Assembly (NCBI RefSeq): GCF_047948215.1
Contig: NC_134455.1
Location: 222,312,526 to 222,376,525, forward strand
Direction of reading: 5' to 3'
DNA length: 64,000 bases
DNA from: Lycorma delicatula
Lineage: Eukaryota > Arthropoda > Insecta > Hemiptera > Fulgoridae
Shown: positions 34,781 to 45,903 of the stretch, piece by piece
Layout: each line of letters begins with the position of its first letter
How positions within the stretch are numbered: position 1 is the stretch's first letter
Notes under the pieces: model-generated
Databases searched by the model: none
What the model was told of the DNA's origin: nothing
Seen by the model: the letters and a program-made list of their open reading frames with translations, nothing else
Program-made: the position numbers and the translations under genes

Positions 34781-35770
34781 TAGCAGGGAAAACGGAAGAG
34801 GAGGTGGAAGTACTGGCGAACCGAGCTGTTGAACAAATCAGTGTGTGACTCCCTGTAAGAAAAATGTCGCTTACCCCCGAAAAAACAGCCACGTTGGCAA
34901 TGACTCGAAGACGGAGACTGCGTGATATTGTTATCTCGGTAGATTGAGTCAGGATGGCCACGTCAAGATATGTTAAGTACCTTGGCGTACAGCTGGAAAA
35001 AAACGGCAAGATCGGTACCTTTAATGTCCACATGAGGGAGATAAGATTGAAAGCGAAGTCCATGATGCTTTGCTGGGCAGACCCCTAAGGAGCAGGACTG
35101 GCCCCAGGTAAAACAAAAGGAGGTTAATATTGTCAGTGATTAAATCCATACTCCTGTACGCGGTGCCGGCCTGAAGGGAGACCTTCACTAAAAAGAAAAT
35201 AGTGAAGAGCCTGACTGCCCTCCAATAAAGGACGGCTGTCAAGATAGTCTGCATAACGCAAGTTATCCAACACGGCGGTTGAGGTTATTGTGGGTGTCTA
35301 CCCTACTCATCTCCTACTATTGCTCAGCTGATAAGAAGATACGAGGGTACGGCCACATCGGAAGCCAAAAGATTCGCCATTGAGGAATGGCAACTGGAGT
35401 GAGAGGGAGTGCCCCCACCAAGAGCGACGTGAACTAGGCGCCTAACACAGAGAGTGAAGCCGTGAATCCGGAGGCGTCATGGCGAGGTAAATTTCTACCT
35501 TGCCCAATTCCTCCCTGGACCTGGAGCATTTGCAGCACATCTACATCGGTTCCACAGGAAGGGATCGCCCCAATGCGTCTACTGTAGTGACATCGATACC
35601 GTGGAGCACACATCTTTTAGCTGTTGTAGATAGATACATGTCACGATGCGATTCAACCTGAAGGGGTAGATTCTAGAAAACAGCATTGATTACATGCTTA
35701 AAGGTTCTATGGAGTGGAATATGTGGCGACGTTTGCAGGGAGGTGTTAAGAAGAAAGGAATCTGACCTTA
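34781..35770 (+). mobile_element. R-e: decayed 3' half of an R-a/R-b family element
   Basis: The plus frames begin just after the position of Y-A-D-D with L-A-G-K-T-E-E-E-V-E, then K-Y-L-G-V-Q-L-E, L-L-Y-A-V-P-A and the C-terminal Cys/His motif C-V-Y-C-X7-E-H-T-X4-C near 35575-35625. The last residues M-W-R-R-L-Q-G-G-V-K-K-K correspond to the end of R-b ORF2. Stops include one where a Trp is expected after V-P-A. The end meets minus-strand 3' UTR sequence, so the two lie tail to tail. Confidence 0.72.
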
Positions 35771-35814
35771 GACAGTGAGGCGATGTCTAACACCATCTCA
35801 AGACATCTCGATTC

Positions 35815-36320
35815 CCCCCCGAGGGGAGAAGATCCCACCTCGTAGCGTGTCCGGTCGCTACACCACCCCCTCCGTTCCTAGCCAGCAGTGGCTTTAACGG
35901 AGGACTTCTTCTCGCCCTCAAACTGATTGCGCACCACAGCTTACAGTTCAGGCCCCGCAGAGATGCCACCGATGCAGTTGCCCCAAGGGACATCTACATC
36001 GGTAAAAATTCACCCCGAGATAGATTTACATGCTTATGCCTTCAGAATAAAGACAACGGACACCTGCAGCTACCACGTCGCCCTCAAGAACTAAGCTAGG
36101 AAACCTAACCGCGGAAAGAAGACCCCGCGCCTAGATCCTACTATAAAGAGCCACTTTCTGAATGTCTCAGATCCGCACTAACAACCTCAACAATAAACTT
36201 CCCACTAAAGTTTGTACATCGAAATTTAGACCTAGTTCCCTTAAGAACCCCGCTTAATACTCTAAATGAGTTTCTATCTGACTCCGTTCCGGTCTTTAAT
36301 TTTGTTTTAGAGGCACCCAC
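35815..36320 (-). other. Second R1-like 3' UTR, downstream of R-f
   Basis: The segment 35815-35925 aligns with the reverse complement of the R-d 3' UTR at about 26410-26494. Shared pieces include TCCGGTCGC, a C-rich block and GGCTTTAACGG. It therefore looks like the 3' end of a minus-strand element of the R-d/R-g family that is not the end of R-f, since a similar block also occurs at 36330-36420. The rest, 35926-36320, has no open frame and cannot be assigned. Confidence 0.5.
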
Positions 36321-39300
36321 CTTGGGCCATTCCGGTAGCCCACCACCCCTGCAGTTCCTAGGCCGAAGCCTTCGCCTGCAGTCCTTAAAAGCCCCCGGAA
36401 CTTTCATGCCATAGAGGCATTCGCCAGGCTAAGATGTCCCCCCCTCAGCCATCCTCGGTTTCCCTCTGGCCTAATCGGGAGATTCTCGGACTGGCACACA
36501 AATGCCAACCCGGTCGTTTCTTTCAACGTGATCGCCGTCCAAACAGCCTCAAACGTCCTAGCACAGACGATCAGTGAAACACCTGCATGCTCTGCTTACA
36601 ATCTCAACCGAAGATCTTCAACCGTGGGCCGCCCTGCCCTATGCGGAGTCCCGGCTGGCTCAAGCAGGAGACATGACCCGGGCGAGCCATGCAACCCTAA
36701 CCAGCCGGGCTGTCCGAGCTACCTACTCGAAAAGATGCTGTCAACAAAACGCTTAAAAACATCCAAACCGGCCGTCGAGAACAACAAAGCCGGAATGTCA
36801 AAGCCCAACCCAAGCCGCCGGAGGTCACGGAGCAACCTGTCCCTGGCAAAAGCGTACCGCACGCAATCATACAAGACGTGAAATACCGTCTCCGGCAGAC
36901 CACATTTCGAACAATTCGGATCCGCCACCAAACGAAAGGAGTGAAGCTTCGCCCGGAAATCACCGTGTCCAGAGAGCACCTGTGTCATCACATAGTCCGG
37001 TTGCACCCGGCAACTCATACAACGACGTCGAACGTCCGGAAATATAGCGTAGGTATGCCGCCCCACTGTTGCGGCATCCCACCGTCGCTGCCATTCTTCA
37101 AACCGGCAAGCTCGACACCTCTTGATCGATCCACCGTCCACTGTCCTGACCTCCTCAGACGGTACTTCTCTGCTCTCTCCCAGGCTGAAATATCCAATGG
37201 CTTCACACCTGCTATCACCGTCAGGGCCTCTCCCGACACAGTGCGATACGCCTTCGTCAACGCCAGCAGCGCCAAGCGCTGAGACCGGTTCAACAAAGAC
37301 CGATAATACCGTGCATTAAGCCGCTGCACCCAAACAGCAGAGGCAAACAGCATAATTGATTCAAACAAGCCTTTATACAGTATCCTCAGAGCCACAAAGT
37401 CTAGGCCCCACGTCGAACCCGACACCCGCCGCAAGCTGTTAAATGCGGCGCAAGCTTTGTTCCCCACCGACCGAAAATGGTCTCTGAAAGTACCCCGATC
37501 ATCCAAGAGCACACCCAGATACCTCTGATAGTCGACAAAACGCAATCGCTGCCCGCCCAGGTGGACGACGGGCCGCCTTCCTGGGTGAAACCTACCTCTC
37601 AGCATCATCGCCGTGGACTTACCGTAGTTAAATTCCAACTTATGCTGCCGAGCCCATACGAGCAGCTGATGACACGCCCTCTCCGCCTTTCGCTCCAGGT
37701 CAACACGGGAAACACCCGGCACCAACAACAAAGCATCATCCGCGAAAGCCACGACTCCGCATCCAGGCGGGAACCGCACCCGCAGCAACGTGTCAAACTC
37801 AACCGACCACAACAGTGGGCTAAGAACACTACCCTGGGGGCTCCCCTTAGACAACACTTTGGCGCGTTCAAAATGCCCGCGACGAAGCACCACTCGTCTA
37901 TCCTGGAAGAAACTCCGAAACAACGCCATCTCCTCCTGTGTCACTCCACGTCTGCCTAGCTGGTAAAGGACAGACGGCCAACAAAGGTTGTCAAAAGCAC
38001 CTCGGATGTCGAGAAACACACCCAAAAGGTATCGGTCGGCCTCTGCTATTGCCCGCTGGACATGGCAAATAGCATCCTCCGGACCAGAGCCACGGCGGAA
38101 CCCAAACTGCCGTTGACTAAGGCTCCCATTATCAAGAAAGCGGGCCGAAACCCGAAAATACAGAATTTTCTCAAACAATTTCCCGACTGAAGACAGCAAC
38201 GTCAGTGGTCTATAAGATGTTACCTGAGCGGGGTCCTTCCCCGAGCCTTTATACAACACCACCAGCTTCCCCAGCTTCCAGCACACAGGGAAATGAGATA
38301 CCCGTAAAACAGCATTACACAGTTAGAGCAAATCCTCCAAGCAGCAGGAAACCGACTTCCTCAGCAACTCAACTGTAATACCATCCAGCCCAGGGGCCCT
38401 GCCCTGGCGCATTGAATAGAGCGCATCTAACAGCTCCTCCTCTGTTATCGAAACAGAGCGCTCCATAAGAACCACATCGGCCATCTGTCGGCGAATACGA
38501 CCATGGTACGCCGTTTCGCCCGCCAAACTGTCGTCAGGCAATATGCCCTCAAGCAGCAGCTGCAAAACCTTCTCTAAATCCGTCTCCACTCCCGCTGGCG
38601 TCTGCAGACCAGAGAAGACCTGCTCCCTTTTTTGTTTTCCAAATGTAATGCGGTAGACCAGGCCTCAAGGATCCTTCCGACCTTGCTCCGACACAAAACG
38701 CCTCCAAGAGAGCCGCCGTGCCTCACGCACCGGAGCCCGGTACCTATTACACTGTCGCCGGTAAACCGCAAACAAGCGGACCCGGTCATCCTGGTCACGG
38801 GCTCCCTGAGCCAGCCGCCGCGCACGGCGGACCTGTAACCTCAATTGGGCGAATTCAGCGGTCCACCAAGTGGAAAGCCGCTCCCTGCCTGTGCATCGTG
38901 GGATCGCAGAATCAGCTGCAGTTACCACCGCCTTTCCAAATTCCAGTGCGGCCACATCCACGTGCTGGTCGCGGAACCGTCTCCTCCAAGCCTGAAGACC
39001 CCTCCGTAAATTTCGCTCATACTTCGCCCAGTCTGCACGGCCCAAGATATAGCGGCCAGGCTCCGCCAACCGACAGGCCGCACCACGAGTACCTTGCGCC
39101 ACCACCTCATAGAGCAGCAAACGGTGGTCACTAGACGATTCATCCGACACTCTCCACCTCTGGGCATCCAAGGCGCCCCGAACCAGCGTGACATCGATGT
39201 TCATGCCTTGGAACAGTCTCACATGCCCTCTATACGTTGGTAAGTGACCTTCCTCATTCAAGACCAGAAGGCCGTGCCGCACCACAAATTCCTCCACTGC

Positions 39301-39735
39301 ACGACCCCGAAGATCCGTCACTGGCGCATGCCACAACCCAGACTTCGCATTAACGTCAGCACCCAACAACAATGGATCAGCCGGAAATGCCTGAAGTATA
39401 GCATCCCAACGCCGAAGATGATCTTCTACTGGATCCGCATACTGAAAATACGATGAGACCAGAATAAACTCTCGATCAGGCAGGCAAACCTTCACATAGG
39501 CGTGGTGATGAGAGGAAACGGCATCCAACCTTAGGATCTGATGGTCCCGCCGAACCAACACCACCAACATTGCAGCTCCAGTCACATAAACAGCGTTCCA
39601 CGAACGCGCGAACCCCGTGACCTCACCACATACAACATTTGGCTCCTGTATCAGTAATGCATCCAATTCAAACACATCCGCTAACCGCTCCAACTCCACT
39701 CCGTTCTGGTCTGCCCGGGAGAGGAGAATCAACGC
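36321..39735 (-). mobile_element. R-f: R1-like element missing ORF1, head-to-tail with R-g
   Basis: ORF2 fills 36719-39732 and the 3' UTR about 36321-36718. The 5' end coincides with the ORF2 N-terminus and joins 3' UTR-like sequence of R-g with no poly(A) between them. The segment is GC-rich (visibly over half G+C) against AT-rich flanks. Its proteins resemble R-d/R-g but differ clearly, so it is a separate subfamily. Confidence 0.8.
36719..39732 (-). pseudogene. R-f ORF2: endonuclease, RT and Cys/His domain (two stops, one shift)
   Basis: One frame runs from 39732 to about 37100, broken only by TGA at 38665-38667 (where the sister element has the Trp of D-P-W-G) and TAA at 38323-38325. One frameshift near 37100 leads to the last block. 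Endonuclease motifs: L-L-I-Q-E-P-N, L-G-A-D-V-N-A-K-S-G-L-W, M-N-I-D-V-T, S-S-D-H-R-L. RT motifs: Y-R-P-L-T-L-L, F-G-F-R-R-G, F-L-D-I-R-G-A-F, G-S-P-Q-G-S-V-L-S-P and F-A-D-D at 37736-37747 (Phe in place of Tyr). The C-terminal motif C-S-K-C-X7-H-X4-C lies near 36870-36910. There is no ATG: the first codon is TTG just after a stop, at the truncation point. Confidence 0.85.
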
Positions 39736-40059
39736 CTACTCCCGCACAGCGCCATCGCGGAGTCCCGCGTGACATTCACCATCTTTTGCAACCGCCGCCA
39801 AGACTCCCCTGCATACCAACAAAGCAGCACCCAGGGAAGCCCTACCGACAGTAAATTAGCTCATTAATGCCCTCGTCGAAGCGCGACCGCACCCACCGGG
39901 CAAGAATACTCCCGCCCGCCGACAACGGCCGCAACTCCGCCGACAGCCTGATTCAACGCATACCACCAATACATCTAACCGAGGTACGCTGCCTAAGCGC
40001 CTACCTTCGGCCAGTCAACTGCCCAGGCGGTCCCTAGCCACCCAGGTTCCTATCACCCA

Positions 40060-42979
40060 CTAGATCCCTTCGGCGGTCCTGCTCAGGGCGAGGAAGCCAG
40101 CAACTATTTTCCACTCTCTACGAGTACTCCAGTTGACTCGTAGATGCAAAACAGAGTTTACTCTCTCGAGTTCCCTAGTAACTCTGGTACGTTCAGCTTC
40201 GTACCGGGGACATATATAGAGGACATGGTCCACAGTGTCATCGACCCTACAGTCCGGACAGAAGCCGGAATCAACCAAACCTAAACTTAGCCAATTTGTC
40301 CCTAAATGCACCATGTCCTGAGAGGAACTGAGTGGTATGCCGATTGGGGGATACCCAGCTAATCGCTCGCAACTCTCTAACATCGGGGAATATACCATGT
40401 GTATAACGACCTGTTAAAGAAGTGTTCCACCTATCTTGCCAAGAGTCGAAACCTTGGTCTTCGATCTCACGCATACGCCCAGTAGTAAGAAGGCCATCCT
40501 TCCTAGCAACATACCGCTGGCTACGTTCCGTAGCCGAAATATCCGCAGGTTTGATGCCTGCGATCACAGTCACTGCCACTCGCGAGACAGTCCTGTAACC
40601 ACCGACAACCGTTAACAGAAGAAGACGCTGGGCTCGTAAAATAATGTCCCTATAGCATTGGTGTTGTAAACGATGAGCCCAGACGGGCGCAGCGTACAAC
40701 ATAATGGCCTCACAGACGCCTTTATAAAGAATCCGCATGGTACGGAAATTCAACCCCCAATCAGGATGGACCACTCTACGGACGCCGAAGAAAGCATCAA
40801 CTGCCTTCTTCGCCACATACTGAAGGTGCTCCTTGAAGAGAAGCCTCTCATCAAGGATAACACCCAGATACTTCTGAAGAGTGACATACCTAATAGAACG
40901 ACCGTCCATCACAACCCGCGGATGGCGAGTTGCAGCTAAACGGCCCTTCAAAAACATCATAGTGGTTTTCTCCGCACTGAAAACCATCTTATGCTGAAGA
41001 CTCCACGACTGCAAAACCCTACATGCCTGTGCCGCTCTAAGCTCGATCTCAGCACGCGAATTACCCTCAACCAGCAGCAGCCCATCGTCGGCATAAGCCA
41101 CGACGCGACAGCCACCAGGCAAGCGCAGCCGCATGAGAGAGTCAAACCCGATGGTTCAGACGAATGGACCTAATACACTGCCCTGCGGACATCCTTTAGA
41201 CAGGGTCTTTCCTACTTGCGAACTGCCGTCACGACGGACGACAGTTCTGTCGCTAAAATAACTCGAGAGAGTCCTAATTTCTTCCTGCGTGCAACCACGC
41301 TTCTACAATTGGAACAAGGCAGAGGGCCACCACAAGTTATTAAATGCCCCGGATATGTCCAAAAAGACACCGAGTACATACTTGCACTCGCTGCCCGAAG
41401 CCAGATTCAGGACCCTAATAATCGCATCCTCTGTACTCTTACTGGGTCTAAAGCCATACTGGTCGTCCATCAGCATGTGATTTAAAGTGAGCCTACTATT
41501 AATGCGGAGGTAAAGTACCTTTTCGAAAAGTTTTCCATCAACTGGTAAGAGCGTCAGAGGACGGTAAAAAGAACTAACGGTGGGGTCCTTGTCGCCACCC
41601 TTGAATAATAGCTTCAAAATTCCTCGCTTCCAGCAAGCCGGGAAATACCCAGCAAACAAACACCTATTGAATACCCTAGTCAACGGGCCAAGAATTACGG
41701 GCAGGGTGCGAACAAGGAGCTCCACCGTGATACCATCATATCCGGGGCTTTGTTCCTAGCAAGGCTACAGATTACCTGGCGGACTTCCGCCTCAGTAATC
41801 TCCGAAGACACAGAGTCCGTAGTGAAACTTACAACCGCCGCTCGAACTCTCCGGTGATACGAGGTCTCACCAACCTCCGTATCTTCGGGGAGCAGATCGC
41901 CCATCAGAAGAGATAGAACACGATCTTTCTCAACAACAACAACGCCGTCCCGGGTCAAGAGAGCCGACGGAAGATTGCCCTTTTTGTGTTTGTGACCAAG
42001 CACCCGATAAACAACTCCCCAAGGGTCTTTATTCCCTTGCTCTTGGACAAAAGAGCGCCAGGAATCTCGTTTAGAAGTCCTAATTCTATGAAAATACTCG
42101 TTCCTTATCTGACGGTACTCCGCAAACAAGGCCTCGCGCCGGTCAGGATCACGCGCACGTTGTGCGGCTCTCCTGAGTCGGCCCACGGCTTGTTTTACCG
42201 CAGTCAAGTCCCGAGACCACCAACCAGCTATTCTCTCTCGACCCGTACTTCGGGGGATTGAGAGTTCTGCGGCTTCAACCACCGCAGAAGAGAAATTCTC
42301 TGCCAGGTTATCTAATGGGACCTCGTCCAGGGTACGAGTGAACACCCGCATCCTGGCCGCAAGAATGTTCGAAAACTTGGGCCAATCCACCCGCCTGTGC
42401 AAGAAGCGCCCCTGCTGAACAGGGACGTCCGCCCTAAAGACATCGCGCAGCCCACCTAACCACTCAAAAACTATGAGCCGATGGTCGCTTTCGCAATCAT
42501 CGACTACAGACTAGTTCTGAATCCTACCTGGGATACCCTTGCCTATGGTAACATCAATGTTGGTACCAAGGAAGCTCCTCCGCAATCCCACAGCGCCGGC
42601 GAACGTTGCCGACTCGCCGGCGACATTAAACACTTCTAATCGATGCTGCGCGATGAAGCCTTCTAGCAATTCTCCGCCGTCGTCTGTACGAACTAACCAC
42701 AACTAGGTCGAAACCATCCACAGCAAGCTTAACAACGACATGATGCGTGTCAGAGGCCTGCCGTATAAAAACACTATCGATAGACTTCCTGCACAGAACG
42801 GCGGATTTACTTTCACCAACATGGAACTTATTCCAGCCTGAAAAACCTGGCAGGTCACCCTTGACAACATACGGGTGCTGAAGAAGTAAAACATCGAGGC
42901 TCCGGTTTTCAACGACGTTACCTAACTCGACTTGGACCGCATAGGCACCCTGGCCATTGAGTTGACCGAACCTAACCAT
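40060..42979 (-). pseudogene. R-g ORF2: endonuclease, RT and Cys/His domain (frameshifted)
   Basis: The ATG at 42977-42979 gives M-V-R-F-G-Q-L-N-G-Q-G, then the endonuclease (L-L-L-Q-H-P-Y with His for the usual Glu, G-T-N-I-D-V-T-I, E-S-D-H-R-L-I). The RT has Y-R-P-L-T-L-L-P, D-Q-Y-G-F-R-P-S, F-L-D-I-S-G-A-F, C-P-Q-G-S-V-L-G near 41180 and Y-A-D-D at 41084-41095. The C-terminal motif C-P-D-C-R-V-D-D-T-V-D-H is near 40235-40265. Blocks at 42626-42979, 42511-42702, 41695-42402, 41303-41725, 40271-41134 and 40060-40398 change frame, so the polyprotein is broken in at least five places. Confidence 0.84.
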
Positions 42980-44162
42980 CGAGCGAGTTGAAGTAGACCT
43001 CAACCGCTCTTAAATAGCTACCACACTCCCTACTGTTGATAGTGTGCCTATGATTTCTGCGTAACCGCTTGCAGTTCACGCAGACCGGAGCCTCCTTCTT
43101 TTGCGGACAATCCTCACGCTTGTGGCCCTCTTCACCACAATGCGCGCAGACCGACGCATATTTACAGAACTTGGCCCTGTGGCCAAACCTACAACATTTA
43201 AAGCACCTCTGCACATCAAGGTATTCCTTGACGCGGCAAGAGGCAAAATCAACAAAAACCCTACCCTCGGACAAAAACTTCTGGTGGAGACCAGCACCTA
43301 ATTCGAACACACCGTGATACCGAGGGGCATCACGCTTTCCAGTCTTAAAGACTAACCTACACTGCTCTTTGAACGTGGCCGCATCCAAATCAGTGTTCTG
43401 CTCTCGAATGAGAGACAGAACCTCCTCATCGGAGAGACTCCGCTCAATGTCATATATAATGACACGGGGCTTCCTCAATCGCTTGGGGTCCACCTTTACC
43501 TCAAGCTTCCGCACCGCTGGAGAGTCCTTGATGACTTGGACTGTCTCCTTATTGTCCGCAACGACGACTAAGCCCTTGCTGGTCTCCCTAATGTCTCGAA
43601 TTCTAAGCCGATTCCGGTCGCCACGAAGGGCTTCCCGGAAATCGCGCTTCATGTCTTGACTCGTGGCTTTGGAACCCTCCGCCTTGTTCACGAAGATAAC
43701 CTCTGGCTTTTTCGCCGCTTTGCTGGCCTCACACTTGGTCTTCAATACCTCGGCGTAGCGCCTGGGCTGCGCCGGGGCCTGAACGACCACTTTGGGAGCC
43801 TTGACCTCTTGGGGCTTGGAGGCCAAGGCCTCGAAACCCTCACTCACCGCCACAAAAGCTTCCCTCAGCTTACCCAGCCGGGGGAAAATTGTCTTCCTCA
43901 CTCCCGAGCTGAACCCGCCTGGAAGTGACAGAAAGTCTACCAAGTAGTCCAGGTCCTCCTGGACTACTTTCAACAGCTGGGCAGAACTACCAGGTCTGCC
44001 CTTAGAATTCTTGAACGCCTCGACTACAGGGGAGGACCGCACCTGGGTGGGTGCCCCTGTGTCCATCGCTTCGCTGATCTCGTCCTCTGAGGAGCTAGTC
44101 GATGGCACCGGTGCTGGTTTCCTCTTCTGCCTGGACTGCTTAACTACTTGAAACTCCGACAT
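42972..44162 (-). CDS. R-g ORF1: gag-like RNA-binding protein with three zinc knuckles, intact
   Basis: A complete 396-residue frame, ATG at 44160-44162. The N-terminus is basic and Ser/Glu-rich (S-S-S-E-D-E). The middle is charged and alpha-helical in character with an R-Y-A-E-V-L-K-T motif like that of other R1-type ORF1 proteins. Knuckles start at about residues 320 (C-F-K-C-X4-H-X4-C), 339 (C-A-H-C-X4-H-X4-C) and 361 (C-V-N-C then H and C with wider spacing). The TAG stop lies in the 8-base overlap with ORF2. This is the longest undamaged transposon protein in the window. It would bind element RNA. Confidence 0.88.
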   Translation of the reverse strand: MSEFQVVKQSRQKRKPAPVPSTSSSEDEISEAMDTGAPTQVRSSPVVEAFKNSKGRPGSSAQLLKVVQEDLDYLVDFLSLPGGFSSGVRKTIFPRLGKLREAFVAVSEGFEALASKPQEVKAPKVVVQAPAQPRRYAEVLKTKCEASKAAKKPEVIFVNKAEGSKATSQDMKRDFREALRGDRNRLRIRDIRETSKGLVVVADNKETVQVIKDSPAVRKLEVKVDPKRLRKPRVIIYDIERSLSDEEVLSLIREQNTDLDAATFKEQCRLVFKTGKRDAPRYHGVFELGAGLHQKFLSEGRVFVDFASCRVKEYLDVQRCFKCCRFGHRAKFCKYASVCAHCGEEGHKREDCPQKKEAPVCVNCKRLRRNHRHTINSRECGSYLRAVEVYFNSLDG

Positions 44163-45050
44163 GGCCGAAGTTTCCCTGAAAGAACTGGATTCTAAAATTC
44201 TCGCTGTCTCCTACAACTGATTTGGGCAAGTCCACGATGTGACGACTGCCCGCAGCGAGTACGGGCAGCTGGAGACCCTTACGTTCTCCTGTCACGGTAC
44301 GTACCTCTTCGCCGCTACTGGAACGATTGATTGTAGTACTAGACGTACAACAATGAACCACTCATTACGGCCCCCGCTCTGACAAGAGCGTAGAAGGACT
44401 AAGAGGCAAAGCCTCTTTTCTGTCACGGGGACTAACGACCAGCAGTTGTTGCCACCCTTTCGCCGCGTTGAGGCGAGTACGCGTCGTACAAATCCACGCC
44501 AATCACAACGTAGCAAAGCTACAGATGCTGAGTCTAAATTAAAATGCGCTGTTAGTTGATACAGCCTTAAAAATCATCAGAAAAACCTCGATACTATCGG
44601 AAGGAACACACACGACCGACAGCCAAAAAGACACTGACAATAAGGTATACCACCAGGATACTCTGAGACGCACAAGGACAAGAGTATCACCATCTCAAGA
44701 CAGCGGACTACTACGGGATATAAACTTCCATGTAAAATTCTGAGTATCAGGTGAAAAACACGATTGGAAGCGAGGGGGGAAGGACAGCCCCCTGCGGAGC
44801 CGTCGTTCGTCCACAGTTGCGGGGATGGGCGACGGTGATGATGTACGGAGACTCTGGATCCTCTGAACCTGCAGGCACCCCCCGGAACTGAGCTGCATAA
44901 TTTTTAACTGCGATATCAGCTCCCTGAAGGGAAAGTACGGTGAGAAAGGGTTTTTTAATCGGTAGGGTGCGGAAATGCACAGACTCTTAACGTCATTGCC
45001 GAACCCGTGCGAGTCTGACACTGCTCTTGGGCCTGCTCAGGCTTGCGTAA
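44163..45050 (-). other. R-g probable 5' UTR and flank
   Basis: GC-richer sequence upstream of ORF1 without a recognisable protein; the overlapping frames at 44695-45021 have no motif. Composition returns to AT-rich near 45050, just before an A run at 45079-45091. This is the best guess for the element's 5' boundary. Confidence 0.45.
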
Positions 45051-45773
45051 ATTGAATTCTTTTATCCATTTACTTACCAAAAAAAAAAAACATGTCAACT
45101 ATTGCAAGCAGAAAGTACTGCAACTTGATTTTAAAGGATATCAAGTTATTCAACCTATACTTAGGATTTAAATAATCCTATCTCGAATTCAATATAAAAA
45201 ATACGGGAGGAAATGTCTGCCAGTTTTATTCCTAACCCTCTGGAAAGTGATCTACACAACACCAGCACACAGATTATAGGGTAAAGGAACTATCGGTTGC
45301 GTTCTAGGATATTATTAAATTATCTATTATAAAACCTATGTTGAAGGGGTTGTTTTGCAAAGAAAAAATATAGGAAATACAAAATGCTTCATTATTTATT
45401 ATATTCATTTTGAAATTCTACTTAAACCGATCAATGATTACGCTATAGTAAAGCAATTCTTTCTTTAAGAAAGTAATTTTATATCCACACGGATCGACTA
45501 ACAATCACTAAGCACCCAGATGCTCAATAATATTTAGAAACAAAGAATTGTTACAAACATGTAGTAGTAAAATAAAAACACTGTTGATAAGTGCACAATA
45601 GTAATAATACAAACAAAATGAAACATACATTAAAATTGTTAATTCTGAGGACCATCATTTTTCATATATTAGGCTAAATTACACTAAACGTAAAAACCTT
45701 GCAATTCTAATGTAAAAATTGTCATAACCTATTAAAATAATGACGAACTGCAGAAGAGTATGAAATAAATACA
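45051..45773. other. AT-rich intergenic sequence
   Basis: Contains the A run at 45079-45091. Nothing else recognised. Confidence 0.5.
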
Positions 45774-45803
45774 CAGAGTGATTTTTTAGTCCTGTTACCC
45801 TAT
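45774..45803 (+). repeat. Left TIR of second mariner-like element
   Basis: Matches the reverse complement of 47076-47105 with two mismatches over 27 bases. Confidence 0.87.
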
Positions 45804-45903
45804 TTTAATGTAATTTAAGAAAGGGAAATTTAGGTGGAATAAAAAAAAATGTATTTGTTACTTACAAAAGAGATATAATAATAAGCTATTACTTACATAA
45901 TTG

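Larger units (their letters stand above)
39690..45050 (-). mobile_element. R-g: near-complete R1-like element of the R-d family
   Basis: Intact ORF1 (42972-44162), ORF2 with several frameshifts (40060-42979), a 3' UTR from 40060 down to about 39690, and a GC-rich probable 5' UTR from 44163 up to about 45050. The ORF1 stop and ORF2 ATG overlap as ATGGTTAG at 42972-42979. The 3' UTR follows that of R-d closely up to a GTGAATGTCACGCGGGACTC block near 39750-39770 and then gives way to R-f. The ends are approximate. Confidence 0.85.

Noticed and set aside
35021..35254. Minus-strand frame of 77 codons with a hydrophobic core
   Set aside because: Antisense to the R-e reverse transcriptase relic.
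36528..39134. Several plus-strand open frames of 60-160 codons across R-f
   Set aside because: They lie antisense to a well-supported reverse transcriptase reading frame in GC-rich sequence, where stops are rare; none shows a motif.
43069..43928. Plus-strand frames opposite R-g ORF1
   Set aside because: Antisense shadows of the intact ORF1 with its zinc knuckles.
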